NCBI RefSeq assembly: GCF_902809865.1
Contig: NZ_CADDWH010000001.1
Location: forward strand, 3,224,001-3,288,000
Reading direction: 5' to 3'
From: Halobacillus sp. Marseille-Q1614
GTDB lineage: Bacteria > Bacillota > Bacilli > Bacillales > Halobacillaceae
DNA length: 64,000 nt
The notes under the pieces are model-generated. The model was not told the DNA's origin. It saw nothing but the letters and a program-made list of their open reading frames with translations, and ran no database searches. The translations under genes were made by a program, and so were the position numbers. Below, one piece after another: positions 50,154-59,632 of this stretch. Every line of letters starts with the position of its first letter. Position 1 is the first letter of the stretch.

Positions 50154-50948
50154 ATGACGATGCAATTTAGTGTGCTCGCTTCAGGCAGTACAGGCAATGC
50201 CTTTTATATAGAGTCGGGAGAGGAAAAAATTCTAGTAGATGCGGGGCTGAGCGGGAAAAAAATCGAAGGGCTTTTGGAACAGATTCAAGTCAACCCGAGC
50301 GATTTATCCCGCATCCTCGTTACTCATGAGCATAGTGATCATATTAAAGGGCTTGGCATTATGGCCCGCCGCTATAATTTGCCGATCTATGCGAATGAGA
50401 AAACGTGGAATGCGATGGAAAGCCACCTGGGCAAGCTGTCGCTCGATCAGAAGTTCCATTTCAATATGGAAGAGACCCAAAACTTCGGCGGGATCGACGT
50501 CGAATCATTTGCCGTCTCGCATGACGCGGCAGATCCGATGTTTTATACCTTCTGTAAAGATGGGAAGAAGGTTTCTCTTGTGACCGATCTCGGCTATGTA
50601 TCAGAACGGATTAAGAAAACCGTCGAAGCATCAGACGCGCTTGTGTTTGAATCCAATCATGACGTCAGTATGCTGCGCATGGGCCGCTATCCATGGAATA
50701 TAAAGCGCAGGATTCTCGGGGATTCGGGGCACGTATCCAATGAAGACTGTGCGCTTGCGCTGACGGATATTTTAGATGACTGCACAAAGCGGGTCTACCT
50801 CGCCCACTTAAGTTTAGATAACAATATGAAGGACTTAGCGAGAATGTCGGTTAAGAACGTATTGGAGGAACGGGGATTTGAAATTGGACGCCGGATTGAG
50901 CTTCACGATACCGATCCAGTGACGGCCACTCCTCTCTATAAAGTTTAA
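50154..50948 (+). CDS. walJ: Metallo-beta-lactamase-fold protein WalJ (YycJ)
   Basis: A 264-residue metallo-hydrolase. The metal motif [12 protein letters not shown] (about residues 59-70) is HxHxDH, and further ligands lie in SHDAADP, VTDLGY and LAHLSLDNN. YycJ is a 5'-3' exonuclease-like enzyme linked to DNA repair and coordination of division in Bacillus and Streptococcus. It lies in the conserved position after walI. GGAGTGA precedes ATG 50154. Confidence 0.93.
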   Translation: MTMQFSVLASGSTGNAFYIESGEEKILVDAGLSGKKIEGLLEQIQVNPSDLSRILVTHEHSDHIKGLGIMARRYNLPIYANEKTWNAMESHLGKLSLDQKFHFNMEETQNFGGIDVESFAVSHDAADPMFYTFCKDGKKVSLVTDLGYVSERIKKTVEASDALVFESNHDVSMLRMGRYPWNIKRRILGDSGHVSNEDCALALTDILDDCTKRVYLAHLSLDNNMKDLARMSVKNVLEERGFEIGRRIELHDTDPVTATPLYKV

Positions 50949-51014
50949 ATAGTTTTAAAATAAAAGGTTTAAGGTAACAATAAGGTAGAAGACAAGAAAG
51001 GACAGGTGATAGCC

Positions 51015-52229
51015 GTGGGCTACTACGACGATCATTCACCAGCCACCAGGCAGCAAAAGAACCGCCGCCGGTACATGATGCCAACCGTAATTGGCCTTGT
51101 ACTTGGAGCTGTTCTTGTGCTGCTCGCGTTACCGGCGCTGGTTCAGACTAATTTACTTCCTTATAACATTACCGTTCCCGATGAAGAAAGCGAATCCATA
51201 GATGAGGACTCCACCACCAGAAGCGAACAGGTGGAATACGACGTGAATACCCAGATTACAGAAGTCGTAGAAGAAGTAACCCCCTCCGTCGTGGGTGTGG
51301 TAAACCTTCAGAACCAGTCGGACTTTTGGAACAGCCAAAATAATCCTGCCCAGGCAGGCGAAGGCTCCGGCGTCATTTATAAAACAGAAGGAGACACGGC
51401 TTACGTTGTCACGAACAACCACGTCATCGAAGGGGCCAGTGAAATTGAAGTGGTTCTCTTTGACGACACGAGAATACCGGCTGAGTTAATCGGCGGAGAC
51501 GTATTTACGGATTTAGCTGTACTTAAAATGTCGAGTGAAGATGTAACGAAGGTTGCTGAGATTGGCTCCTCTGAACCCTTGAAAGTCGGCGAACCGGCGA
51601 TTGCCATAGGGAACCCGTTAGGTCTGCGCTTTGCCGGATCTGTGACTAAAGGAATTATCAGCGGGACGCAGCGCGCGATTCCACAGGACTTTAACAATGA
51701 CGGCCAGGAAGACTGGCAGGCAGAAGTTATTCAGACCGATGCCGCCATTAACCCGGGGAACAGCGGGGGTGCCCTTATCAATATTAAGGGACAGCTGATT
51801 GGCATTAACTCGATGAAAGTGGCCCAGTCCTCTGTTGAAGGAATCGGCTTTGCCATCCCGATTGATTCGGCCATGCCTATCATAGAAGAATTAGAGAAGA
51901 GCGGACAGGTGACCCGCGCATTTATTGGAGTTGAAGCTTACGGATTAAATGAAGTACCGTCCTCTGAATGGGAGTCCACCTTAAATCTTCCGGAAGAAGT
52001 GGAAGGCGGCTTATATATCCGCAGCGTCTCTCAAATGTCTCCGGCGGCTAAAGCAGGACTTGAACCGCTCGATGTCATTACAGAGCTCGACGGTGAGCCG
52101 GTCAATGATATTATTGATTTGCGTAAGTATTTGTACGACAAAAAAGATCCTGGTGATGAACTGGAGATTACGTATTACCGTGACGGTGAGCCGAATACAA
52201 CGACCGTTACACTGGCAACGCAGGAATAA
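51015..52229 (+). CDS. htrC: Membrane-anchored serine protease HtrC (HtrA family)
   Basis: A 404-residue HtrA-type protease with an N-terminal membrane anchor (about residues 23-45) and the catalytic triad His136 (NNHVIEG), Asp166 (TDLAVL) and Ser250 (NPGNSGGAL). A single PDZ domain (about 310-400) follows. It degrades misfolded envelope proteins. It ends the walRKHIJ-htrC run, as in B. subtilis. GTG 51015 with AGGTGAT 4 nt upstream is preferred to GTG 51006, which overlaps the site. Confidence 0.93.
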   Translation: MGYYDDHSPATRQQKNRRRYMMPTVIGLVLGAVLVLLALPALVQTNLLPYNITVPDEESESIDEDSTTRSEQVEYDVNTQITEVVEEVTPSVVGVVNLQNQSDFWNSQNNPAQAGEGSGVIYKTEGDTAYVVTNNHVIEGASEIEVVLFDDTRIPAELIGGDVFTDLAVLKMSSEDVTKVAEIGSSEPLKVGEPAIAIGNPLGLRFAGSVTKGIISGTQRAIPQDFNNDGQEDWQAEVIQTDAAINPGNSGGALINIKGQLIGINSMKVAQSSVEGIGFAIPIDSAMPIIEELEKSGQVTRAFIGVEAYGLNEVPSSEWESTLNLPEEVEGGLYIRSVSQMSPAAKAGLEPLDVITELDGEPVNDIIDLRKYLYDKKDPGDELEITYYRDGEPNTTTVTLATQE

Positions 52230-52253
52230 ATGTTGTTCATAGCATAATGAAAG

Positions 52254-52283
52254 GCTGTCGAGAATTTCTCGACAGCTTATTTT
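52254..52283 (+). terminator. Terminator of the walR operon
   Basis: GCTGTCGAGA / TCTCGACAGC stem with a 3-nt loop, then TTATTTTT. Confidence 0.9.
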
Positions 52284-52298
52284 TGTGAGGAAGTATGC

Positions 52299-52684
52299 TT
52301 ATCCAAAAGTCCTGATTTTTTATCCACACCATGTGAATAGTTCTCTGGATAAGGAGCACATATGGTAGCGAACATACATACGAAATACAAGATACGCACC
52401 TCAAATTGTGCATATGTGCATATTTTTGTGGATAACCTGTTTATAGGTTTGAATAACTTGTGCATAGACCAAAAGTCACAAGTACTGTGCATAAGTCTGT
52501 GGATAATTGTGGGTAACTCAAGTCGTTAGTCAAGTTACCCACATGTACACAGTTTTTCCCCAGACCTCTTCTACATAAATCAGCAATTCTAGACAAGAAG
52601 CGACACCTTTCTACTCTTACATACTAACGGCTATCGAGAGTTACTTTTTGCTCCTTTTTAGAAAATTTTGTATAGTTATCCACA
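52299..52684. other. DnaA-box cluster
   Basis: Four perfect DnaA boxes TTATCCACA: 52320-52328 (+), 52427-52435 (-), 52498-52506 (-) and 52676-52684 (+). Six one-mismatch boxes: 52299 (+), 52344 (-), 52486 (-), 52508 (-), 52535 (+) and a weaker TGTGCATA series at about 52407-52466. The stretch is non-coding. B. subtilis has DnaA-box clusters outside oriC, one of them, as I recall, next to yydA (rlmH). Confidence 0.85.
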
Positions 52685-52719
52685 GTTACGTACAATTAAA
52701 TCATCAAGGAGGAATACAT

Positions 52720-53742
52720 ATGATAGATTTACGAAGTGATACGGTGACAAAGCCCACATTAAGAATGAGGCAGGCCGCATTTGATGCCGAAGTGGGAGAC
52801 GATGTCTACACGGAAGATCCAAGTGTAATTAAATTAGAAGAAAAAGCGGCAGGGATGCTTGGAAAAGAAGCGGCGCTCTTTGTAACGAGCGGAACGCAAG
52901 GCAATCAGATCGCTGCCCTCACCCACTGTAATACGGGTGATGAAGTGCTGCTTGAAGCGGATGCTCACCTTTTTCTATATGAAGGGGCCTCCATGTCTGC
53001 GCTGGCCGGCGTGCAGCCGCGGACGATCCAGGGAAATCGGGGAGCGATGGATCCGAAAGAAGTAGAAGCAGCGATTCGCCCCGATGACATTCATTTCCCT
53101 GAAACCGGCATGATTTGTATAGAAAATACGCACAACAAAGCAGGCGGCGCCATCGTGCCTTTAGAAAATATGCAGGCGATCTACGGCGTCGCCCGTGAAT
53201 ATGGCATTCCCGTTCATTTGGATGGAGCGCGATTATTTAATGCAGCAGCTGCTTCCGGCGTGTCTATTGACCATTATGCCGCACAAGCGGATACGGTGCA
53301 ATTCTGTTTATCAAAAGGTCTTGGCGCCCCGGTTGGATCCATCATCACAGGTTCGGCGGATTTCATTCGCAAAGCAAGAAAGTGGCGAAAAAGACTCGGC
53401 GGCGGACTGCGCCAGGTCGGCGTCATCGCTGAACCTGGATATATCGCCCTGACGGAGATGGCAGACCGCTTAGTAGAGGATCACGAAAATGCTAAAGCCT
53501 TGGCTGATCGATTAGCAGAGATGCCGGGTTTGACGATTGAAAATCAAGTGGATACGAATATCGTGCTCGTTAATACAGCAGGACGAGGGGAGACGGCGGA
53601 AGAGTTTTTAGAAATACTGAAGAAAAATGACATTCTGGCTGTACCGTTTGGACCGGAAACTGTCCGTTTTGTGACTCATTTTGATGTGAGCCGCGAGGAT
53701 ATTCAAACTGTCATTGACCGCATTCATCGATTAGCGCTTTAA
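52720..53742 (+). CDS. ltaE: Low-specificity L-threonine aldolase
   Basis: A 340-residue PLP enzyme cleaving threonine and allo-threonine to glycine and acetaldehyde. MIDLRSDTVTKPT opens the protein as in all family members. His83 (DAHLFLYEG) is the stacking residue, HLDGARLFN (about 166-174) holds the key Asp, and Lys199 (CLSKGLGAPVGS) binds PLP. ATG 52720 with AAGGAGG is preferred; a reading from 52648 would run through a perfect DnaA box. It is the first accessory gene after htrC. Confidence 0.93.
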   Translation: MIDLRSDTVTKPTLRMRQAAFDAEVGDDVYTEDPSVIKLEEKAAGMLGKEAALFVTSGTQGNQIAALTHCNTGDEVLLEADAHLFLYEGASMSALAGVQPRTIQGNRGAMDPKEVEAAIRPDDIHFPETGMICIENTHNKAGGAIVPLENMQAIYGVAREYGIPVHLDGARLFNAAAASGVSIDHYAAQADTVQFCLSKGLGAPVGSIITGSADFIRKARKWRKRLGGGLRQVGVIAEPGYIALTEMADRLVEDHENAKALADRLAEMPGLTIENQVDTNIVLVNTAGRGETAEEFLEILKKNDILAVPFGPETVRFVTHFDVSREDIQTVIDRIHRLAL

Positions 53743-54089
53743 AGGAAATTTCCCTATGGTTAAGCAGAAGCAAATACTGCGGGACACCTGTGCAAAAAAC
53801 GAATAAACCGAGACCCCCGCAGCATGGTTTTCGAGAGGGGAGCTCTAAATCAGGAATTTCGATTAAGTTATGGGCCAGCATCGACCTTCCCGTGAGGCCG
53901 CGAAAGAGCGAGCGGCAGCAGCTTCAGCGATTCAAGTAAATAACAGTGTTTTTTAAGCCCGGATGAACAGTGATCAGATGCTCTTTTGTAAGGAAAGCGT
54001 TAATTTTCTCAGATTTTCGGGAATCCCGCCCATGATTGTCAATTTTTTAGATATACTATAAATAAAAGACGAGTGTGAGGGGGCCAATG
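53743..54089. other. Intergenic stretch with degenerate repeat
   Basis: Contains CCGAGACCCCCGCAG (about 53808) and GCGAAAGAGCGAGCGGCAGC (about 53900), which resemble the intergenic repeat, but the ends do not pair. GAGTGTGAGGGGG before 54090 is the ribosome site of the next gene. No ORF is supported. Confidence 0.4.
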
Positions 54090-54536
54090 ATGAAAAGGCG
54101 CTGGCTGATCATTGTAGCAGCTTTATTGATCATTAGTTTAGGTTTTAATTATTACCAATATCAATCGCACGAAGCAGAGCTCACGGATATTAAAAGGAAC
54201 GATGTTACTGCCATGAGAGGACTTGCGACCGAACTGGCTGTCCTCATTGGAGATGAAGACGCCTCTGATGGAGAAATCAGAGCCCTGGCTTTTTCGCTCA
54301 ATCGGATGACATCGGATTTGGCCCAGAGCCAGCAGTATTATCCTGGCGGCAATGCAGATCATGACTTTTATCAAAAGCTCGCACGGACCTTATTGAGCTT
54401 TGTGTCTCAAAATGATGTGACACAGATGCCGATCCAGACGAGGGATGTTATTTTTCAAAACATTATGAGCAGTCTCGGCACGAAAGATGCAGAATATCTG
54501 GAACAACAGCTTGTTCAACTGAAAGAGCAGGAATAA
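54090..54536 (+). CDS. Hypothetical signal-anchored protein
   Basis: A 148-residue protein with an N-terminal hydrophobic anchor (about residues 5-22, LIIVAALLIISLGFNYYQY) and an acidic, helical extracytoplasmic part. No family is recognised. It has a good ribosome site (TGAGGGGG, 6 nt before ATG 54090; ATG 54087 is also possible) and its own position between ltaE and a promoter-hairpin unit. Coding character is supported by the clean frame and typical Bacillus start. Confidence 0.6.
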   Translation: MKRRWLIIVAALLIISLGFNYYQYQSHEAELTDIKRNDVTAMRGLATELAVLIGDEDASDGEIRALAFSLNRMTSDLAQSQQYYPGGNADHDFYQKLARTLLSFVSQNDVTQMPIQTRDVIFQNIMSSLGTKDAEYLEQQLVQLKEQE

Positions 54537-54718
54537 AAGCGTGTAGCTAAAGCAGCTTTTTTAGTGCCTTGAAAGCGGACGTACGGACCGTTGGTAAGGG
54601 ACACTTTTCCTGACTTAGAGAACAGACCTTATCATGTCATCAGATAAATGGATATTCCTACCTAAAAAAGCCTCATGGGAAAAATAAGAAATAAAGGAAA
54701 GAAACCACTTAAAGCATG

Positions 54719-54800
54719 TTGACAATAAATTACAGGGTTTTATAATGAAAATAACGGCCGGTACAAGCGCGTCTTGTATCGGCTATTTTCCTTTGTTTTA
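54719..54800 (+). other. Promoter directly followed by a terminator-like hairpin
   Basis: TTGACA (54719-54724), 16 nt, TATAAT (54741-54746): a consensus sigma-A promoter. A strong stem follows from 54747: GAAAATA-(ACG)-GCCG-GTACAAG pairs with CTTGTAT-CGGC-TATTTTC (to 54790), then CTTTGTTTTATT. A transcript from here would be only about 40-50 nt unless it reads through. Confidence 0.6.
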
Positions 54801-54893
54801 TTGGTTAACCTTACTATTTATCAAAATAATTCAGAATGAAAATAATCTTATGCCAAAATCGGGTACATCAACAGAAAAGCAGGAAAGTACCGG

Positions 54894-55085
54894 GTGATTT
54901 TAGATCAGGAAGTAACGAAACCAATCGAAGGTTCAATCGTTGTAGCCAGTGAAGCCGAACCAGGGAGCCAGCAGTGGGATACGAAGATGGAGAAGTACTA
55001 TGTGACCCATGAGCAACACGGAAATCTATTTGTCTTTAAACAGCTTAGAAGCTTAAGGAAGGACACGGCGTCCGCTTTGATTTGA
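54894..55085 (+). CDS. Doubtful small ORF
   Basis: A 63-codon frame from GTG 54894 with a weak ribosome site (CAGGAAAGTACCGG). The protein is hydrophilic and matches nothing I recognise. It could be a remnant of a lost gene or chance; it lies in the 680-bp gap between 54537 and 55218. Confidence 0.2.
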   Translation: MILDQEVTKPIEGSIVVASEAEPGSQQWDTKMEKYYVTHEQHGNLFVFKQLRSLRKDTASALI

Positions 55086-55218
55086 TGCTGGAAACCTTTG
55101 AAACTGTAGGGAACCCGTAAGAATAACACGTCTAAAATGAAGAACCTCACAATATAAAAAGAAAAGTGAGCCTTTCAACATATCAGGGGAGAAATTAATG
55201 ACAAAGGGGAAATAAACT

Positions 55219-57132
55219 ATGTGCGGATTTATCGGTATTTTGCACAATCAAGGAAAATTATCTGCTCAAGATCGACAGTTGTTTGTAGAGAACAATAATT
55301 GGATTAAGCACCGTGGTCCTGACGATGAGGGATATTATTATGATGAGCATATTGCTTTAGGGTTCCGCCGCTTAAGCATTATTGACATTGAAAGCGGCCA
55401 CCAGCCGTTTATGTTTGAAGACGAGCGCTTCTGGATGGTTTTTAACGGCGAGATTTACAACTATGTCGAGCTGCGCCAGCAATTAATCGAAAAAGGCTAT
55501 ACGTTCAATACAGAATCCGATACCGAGGTCATCGCTGTTCTTTTCCAGGATAAAAAAGAAGAAGCCTTTAAAGATTTACGCGGCATGTTCAGTATCCTGA
55601 TCTGGGATAAACAGCAGAAGGAATTATACGGAGCGCGCGATCCATTCGGCATCAAGCCGCTTTATTATTATGAAACAGCGGATGAAATCGCTTTTGCTTC
55701 AGAGAAAAAATCACTGAGTGAGAGCATGAATGATGTATCTCCGCTCGCACTGCAGCATTATTTAAGCTACCAGTACGTCCCTGAGCCGCTGACGATGACA
55801 GAAGGCGTACATAAGGTAGAACCAGGACACTACTTTGTGAAAAAGCCAAACGAGCCGCTTCAAATGGAGCGCTATTTCCACGCGGCGTTCCAGCCGACCA
55901 TCTCTGATGAAGCGCGCCAGATCAAGCGTATTCAGGATGTTCTGTTTGATTCTGTTGATGTGCATATGCGCAGTGACGTGCCGGTAGGATCATTTCTATC
56001 CGGCGGCATCGACTCGTCCTTAATCGTATCGATCGCCCGTCAGTTTAATCCGAATATTAAAACCTTCTCCGTCGGTTTTGAGCGCGAAGGCTATTCTGAG
56101 GTGGATGTAGCCAAGGAAACAGCGGCGGCTCTTAACGTCGAGAACCACGATTATTTAATTACAGCCGATGAGTATGTAAGTAAGCTTCCGAAAATCATGT
56201 GGCACATGGACGATCCATTAGCAGATCCAGCCTGTGTCCCGCTTTACTTCGTAGCCCGTGAAGCCCGCAAGCACGTCACGGTTGTGCTTTCCGGGGAAGG
56301 CGCGGATGAGCTGTTTGGCGGATATAACATTTACCGCGAGCCGGAATCGTTAAAAGCGTTCCACTCCATGCCGGGGCTTTTGAAAAAAGCCTTACACCAG
56401 GTTGCCCGCGTGCTTCCTGAAGGCGTGCGCGGCAAGAGTCTGCTTGAGCGCGGGACAACACCGCTGAAAGACCGCTACATCGGCAATGCAAAAATGTTTG
56501 AAGAAGCCGACAAGCAGCGCCTGCTTACGAATTATGCGAAGGAATATCCGTATCAGTCCATTACGAAGCGGATGTACGAAACGGCCCATGAATATCACCC
56601 GACTCACCAAATGCAGTACGTGGATATTCATACATGGCTGCGCGGCGACATCTTACTAAAAGCCGATAAAATGACAATGGCCAACTCTCTGGAGCTCCGC
56701 GTACCGTTCTTAGATAAAGAAGTCTTTCACGTGGCGCGCGAACTGTCTGTGGGCAGCACCATCGCTGACGGTACAACGAAATCGATCCTTAGAAAAGCCG
56801 CCCGCGGCATCGTGCCCGATCACGTGCTTGACCGTAAGAAGCTCGGCTTCCCAGTGCCGATCCGCCACTGGTTAAGAAACGAGCTGTACGACTGGGCGAA
56901 GGATCTGATCAACAGCAGCCCGACCGACTACTTGATTAACAAACAATTCGTCCGCGATCTGCTGGAAGCCCACGTACAGCAGCGCGGCGACTACTCCCGC
57001 AAGATCTGGACAGTGCTGATGTTCATGATCTGGCACCAAATTTATATCGAAGGCATCTATTCCTTCGATGACCTGCAAAAAGAGGATGAAACAGAAAGTA
57101 AAGTCCTTCAGCAGGCAGCGCTTGCGAACTAA
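55219..57132 (+). CDS. asnB: Asparagine synthetase (glutamine-hydrolysing)
   Basis: A 637-residue enzyme converting aspartate and glutamine to asparagine. Cys2 is the glutaminase nucleophile (MCGFIGI), with RGPDDEG (32-38) and FNGEIYNY (75-82). The synthetase part has the ATP pyrophosphatase loop SGGIDSS (261-267), and LSGEGADELFGGY is intact. Closest in layout to B. subtilis AsnO/AsnB. The ribosome site AAAGGGG is adequate. Terminators follow at 57144 and 57175. No T-box leader was found. Confidence 0.93.
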   Translation: MCGFIGILHNQGKLSAQDRQLFVENNNWIKHRGPDDEGYYYDEHIALGFRRLSIIDIESGHQPFMFEDERFWMVFNGEIYNYVELRQQLIEKGYTFNTESDTEVIAVLFQDKKEEAFKDLRGMFSILIWDKQQKELYGARDPFGIKPLYYYETADEIAFASEKKSLSESMNDVSPLALQHYLSYQYVPEPLTMTEGVHKVEPGHYFVKKPNEPLQMERYFHAAFQPTISDEARQIKRIQDVLFDSVDVHMRSDVPVGSFLSGGIDSSLIVSIARQFNPNIKTFSVGFEREGYSEVDVAKETAAALNVENHDYLITADEYVSKLPKIMWHMDDPLADPACVPLYFVAREARKHVTVVLSGEGADELFGGYNIYREPESLKAFHSMPGLLKKALHQVARVLPEGVRGKSLLERGTTPLKDRYIGNAKMFEEADKQRLLTNYAKEYPYQSITKRMYETAHEYHPTHQMQYVDIHTWLRGDILLKADKMTMANSLELRVPFLDKEVFHVARELSVGSTIADGTTKSILRKAARGIVPDHVLDRKKLGFPVPIRHWLRNELYDWAKDLINSSPTDYLINKQFVRDLLEAHVQQRGDYSRKIWTVLMFMIWHQIYIEGIYSFDDLQKEDETESKVLQQAALAN

Positions 57133-57174
57133 ATAAAGGAAGAAGCGGGCCTTTCGCCCGTATGGTTCCAAAAG

Positions 57175-57212
57175 AAAAGAGTCAGCTCCCACGCGCGAGC
57201 TGACTCTTTTTA
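57175..57212. terminator. Convergent terminator between asnB and the SRPBCC gene
   Basis: AAAAGAGTCAGCTC / GAGCTGACTCTTTT stem with an 8-nt loop, A/T runs on both sides. Confidence 0.9.
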
Positions 57213-57602
57213 TAATTCCATCGTTTCTTTTAAAAGCTGGAGATCCTTTGACACCAGCACCGCATCTAATAAGAAATCTTCCTCTGACACCTCCGGCAGC
57301 TGAAACAGCGTAAACATCACTTCACAGCCCAGCCCGTTTGGCACGACCCGCATCGGATTTAAAATCTCCCCGCCTGATCCCATCGTCACATAATGGTCGA
57401 GCACGCCATACGAATTTTTTTCAACAAACTGGACCTTCGCCCAGCCATCCTCGGTTTCCACGATCCAGTCGCCGTCTTTTTTTGCGACAGCCAGGCAGAA
57501 CGACTTCGCCCACGCCGCCAGATTCATAGGCTCATGCACGAAGCGATAGACTTCCTCCATCGGCCGATTTATCGACACACTTACGGTTTTAGATTCATAC
57601 AT
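57210..57602 (-). CDS. SRPBCC-domain protein, copy 1
   Basis: A 130-residue SRPBCC (polyketide cyclase/START-like) ligand-binding protein: an N-terminal strand, PMEEVYRFVHEPMNLAAWAKSF (about residues 14-35), and a C-terminal helix EEDFLLDAVLVSKDLQLLKETM. It is about half identical by eye to the protein at 60947, sharing EPMNLAAWA-SFC, NSYGVLD, PMRVVP and LPEVSEE. The ligand is unknown. ATG 57602 with AAGGAG 10 nt upstream is preferred to TTG 57608. It follows the membrane protein gene on the same strand by 90 bp. Confidence 0.8.
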   Translation of the reverse strand: MYESKTVSVSINRPMEEVYRFVHEPMNLAAWAKSFCLAVAKKDGDWIVETEDGWAKVQFVEKNSYGVLDHYVTMGSGGEILNPMRVVPNGLGCEVMFTLFQLPEVSEEDFLLDAVLVSKDLQLLKETMEL

Positions 57603-57692
57603 AAGCAAGCAACTCCTTCACCCAACTGATACCCTATTTTCTAAGAAAATGATCCTGAAAAATATAAAAAATTGGAAAAAGGAGGATACCCC

Positions 57693-58187
57693 TTATGCGA
57701 CCAGACGCTTGCGGTAGTATTTCAGGAAGCCGACAAAGATGAGAATCGACCCGGCGATGTTACACAGCACACGAAAGACGTGCACGACCAGGAACTCCCG
57801 AGCGGTTTGTTTTAAAAATTCCACACTGTGAATGTTCGCTCCTTCAATGAACATCATCTCATTGCGCGGCCATTCAAAAATCACCGAAGCGGCTCCTTCT
57901 GCGACAATCATCAGCATACTTGCGAGCACCCAGCAGCGGGCGTGTTTGTGGCGCCATGCCAGCACGACCGCCACCAATCCCGTTAAAATGCTTAAGAAGC
58001 CAAGCGGCGGAAAGTACGTGTTCGGCGCAGCCACCGCCATGAATTCCATCCCAATCTCGAAGGAATGCGGAATGTTGTAAAAAATATTAGGATACACCAT
58101 AAACGTTTGTAAAAAAATACTGCCTAGCATAATCAGCTGAACCCATAAATGACCCGTAATAAAGCCAAATGTAAACTTCTCTCTCAT
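57693..58187 (-). CDS. Four-helix membrane protein, unknown
   Basis: A 164-residue protein with about four transmembrane helices (roughly residues 9-30, 58-78, 82-102 and 132-153). No family is recognised with certainty. An extracellular loop EWPRNEMMFIEGANIHSVE contains conserved-looking charged residues. It is upstream of the first SRPBCC gene on the minus strand and may form an operon with it. The ribosome site is AGGAGGAG. Confidence 0.6.
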   Translation of the reverse strand: MREKFTFGFITGHLWVQLIMLGSIFLQTFMVYPNIFYNIPHSFEIGMEFMAVAAPNTYFPPLGFLSILTGLVAVVLAWRHKHARCWVLASMLMIVAEGAASVIFEWPRNEMMFIEGANIHSVEFLKQTAREFLVVHVFRVLCNIAGSILIFVGFLKYYRKRLVA

Positions 58188-58398
58188 ATGTTTCTCCTCC
58201 TTAGTTCATCACTTTTCTTAAGACCAGCAGCAATCACGCCGGCGGTTCATTGTCCTTCACTCCTTTGCTGTCTCTATCATAGAAATCATTTCTAACTAAA
58301 CTCTTATTGGATTCTTAAATATTTATTAAATCCTGCCGAAAAAACCTATACTGGTAGTTAAGAAAAAGTTTAGAATTGGGTTTTAGAATGGAGAGAGA
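58188..58398. other. Divergent promoter region
   Basis: Gap between the membrane protein and the kinase gene. On the minus strand TTTAGT...TATGAT (about 58270-58300) could be a promoter, overlapping the small palindrome AGAAATCATTTCT (58284-58296). The remainder to 58549 is repeat. Confidence 0.35.
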
Positions 58399-58522
58399 GT
58401 TTGAATGTCAGGAAATTAACTCGCTTTCCGCGGACGACCGGCCAAGCCTCCTCACTTCGTTCCGGGGTCTCGGCAGGCCGTTTTTCCGCAGGAGTCTCGT
58501 CATTTTCCTCTCCATCTCAAAC
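58399..58522. repeat. Structured intergenic repeat, type A variant
   Basis: AACTCGCTTTCCGCGGACGA, CCTCCTCACTTCG, GGGGTCTCGGC, CCGCAGGAGTCTCGTC; outer ends GTTTGA / TCAAAC pair. It lies just before the kinase ribosome site. Confidence 0.7.
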
Positions 58523-58549
58523 GCCATAAAAGAAAGCAGGTGAACGGCT

Positions 58550-59632
58550 GTGTCGATTCGAAAGAGATTACTATTATCTAATCTGGCTATGATTGTTTTA
58601 CCGATTGCTGCCCTTATACTTATGGAAATCTTCTTAGGCCTCATTATGTTTCGTATATTGAACTTAGATCCAGGGAGCAGCCTTGAGAGGTTCACGCAAA
58701 TCCGTTTTATCGGCATTATCATCATCCTGATCGTGACGAACGGGCTGTTGACCTACTATGTGTCCAAAACGATCATTAAGCCCGTGAGACAGCTCTCAGA
58801 AGCGACAAAGCGAATCGCCAATGGAGAGCTCAACTTTGAGATCGAGGCCGACCGCAGCGATGAACTCGGGGAGCTGGCTGAGAGCTTTGAAGCGATGAGA
58901 AGGAAGCTGCAGGAAGCCGAAGAGCTCCAGAAAAAATATGAAGCCGGCCGCAAGGAGCTGATCGCAAGTATCTCGCATGACCTGAAGACACCGATTACTT
59001 CCATTAAGGGGTATGTAGAAGGCATCCGGGACGGCGTCGCCGACACGCCGGAGAAGCAGGAGCGGTATATCGATACGATTTATAAGAAAGCGAACGAGAT
59101 GGACCACTTGATCGATGAGCTGTTCCACTACTCCAAGCTTGATGTGAACCGCGTCCCGTTTCATTTTGAAAAAGTGGATCTGTATGCTTACTTTGAGGAT
59201 TACTTAGAGGAGATCAGGCTTCATACGGATGTGAAGGTAGAGCTTTGGCCTAAGGAGAAGCAGACCTTCTTCGTAAAGGCCGACTGGGAACAGCTCAACC
59301 GTGTCGTCACAAACATCATCCATAACAGTCTAAAAAATATGGATAAAGACGAGAAGATACTGCAGGTGGAGATTAAGGAAGTCAATGATCACATCAAGGC
59401 GGTCATAGGCGATAATGGCAAGGGAATTCCAAGAGGAGACCTGCCGCATATTTTTGAACAGTTTTATAGGGCGGATCCAGCGAGAAGCGCGTCCGCCGGC
59501 GGCAGCGGACTAGGTCTTGCCATCGTGAAAAAGATCGTCGAGGAGCACGGCGGCCAAATCAAAGCGAAAAGCGATCAAGGGAAAGGAACGAAGGTGGCCT
59601 TTACGCTGGAAAAATGGGAGGAGGGGAATTAG
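58550..59632 (+). CDS. Sensor histidine kinase
   Basis: A 360-residue membrane kinase: two transmembrane helices (about residues 8-36 and 52-71), HAMP (about 72-125), H-box ISHDLKTPITS with His143, and a HATPase domain with DNGKGIP and GGSGLGLA. The short extracellular loop (about 15 residues) resembles intramembrane-sensing kinases that respond to envelope stress or antimicrobials. The start GTG 58550 follows AGGTGAAC. The stop overlaps the regulator start by 1 nt. The signal is unknown. Confidence 0.92.
   Translation: MSIRKRLLLSNLAMIVLPIAALILMEIFLGLIMFRILNLDPGSSLERFTQIRFIGIIIILIVTNGLLTYYVSKTIIKPVRQLSEATKRIANGELNFEIEADRSDELGELAESFEAMRRKLQEAEELQKKYEAGRKELIASISHDLKTPITSIKGYVEGIRDGVADTPEKQERYIDTIYKKANEMDHLIDELFHYSKLDVNRVPFHFEKVDLYAYFEDYLEEIRLHTDVKVELWPKEKQTFFVKADWEQLNRVVTNIIHNSLKNMDKDEKILQVEIKEVNDHIKAVIGDNGKGIPRGDLPHIFEQFYRADPARSASAGGSGLGLAIVKKIVEEHGGQIKAKSDQGKGTKVAFTLEKWEEGN

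Noticed and set aside
52299-52684. Chromosomal oriC itself
   Set aside because: The flanking dnaA and dnaN genes are absent and no AT-rich unwinding element with DnaA-trios was recognised; synteny puts oriC to the left of the window.
55086-55218. T-box leader for asnB
   Set aside because: No AGGGTGGNACCGCG antiterminator motif or terminator hairpin was found; only a short CTCAC/GTGAG pairing.
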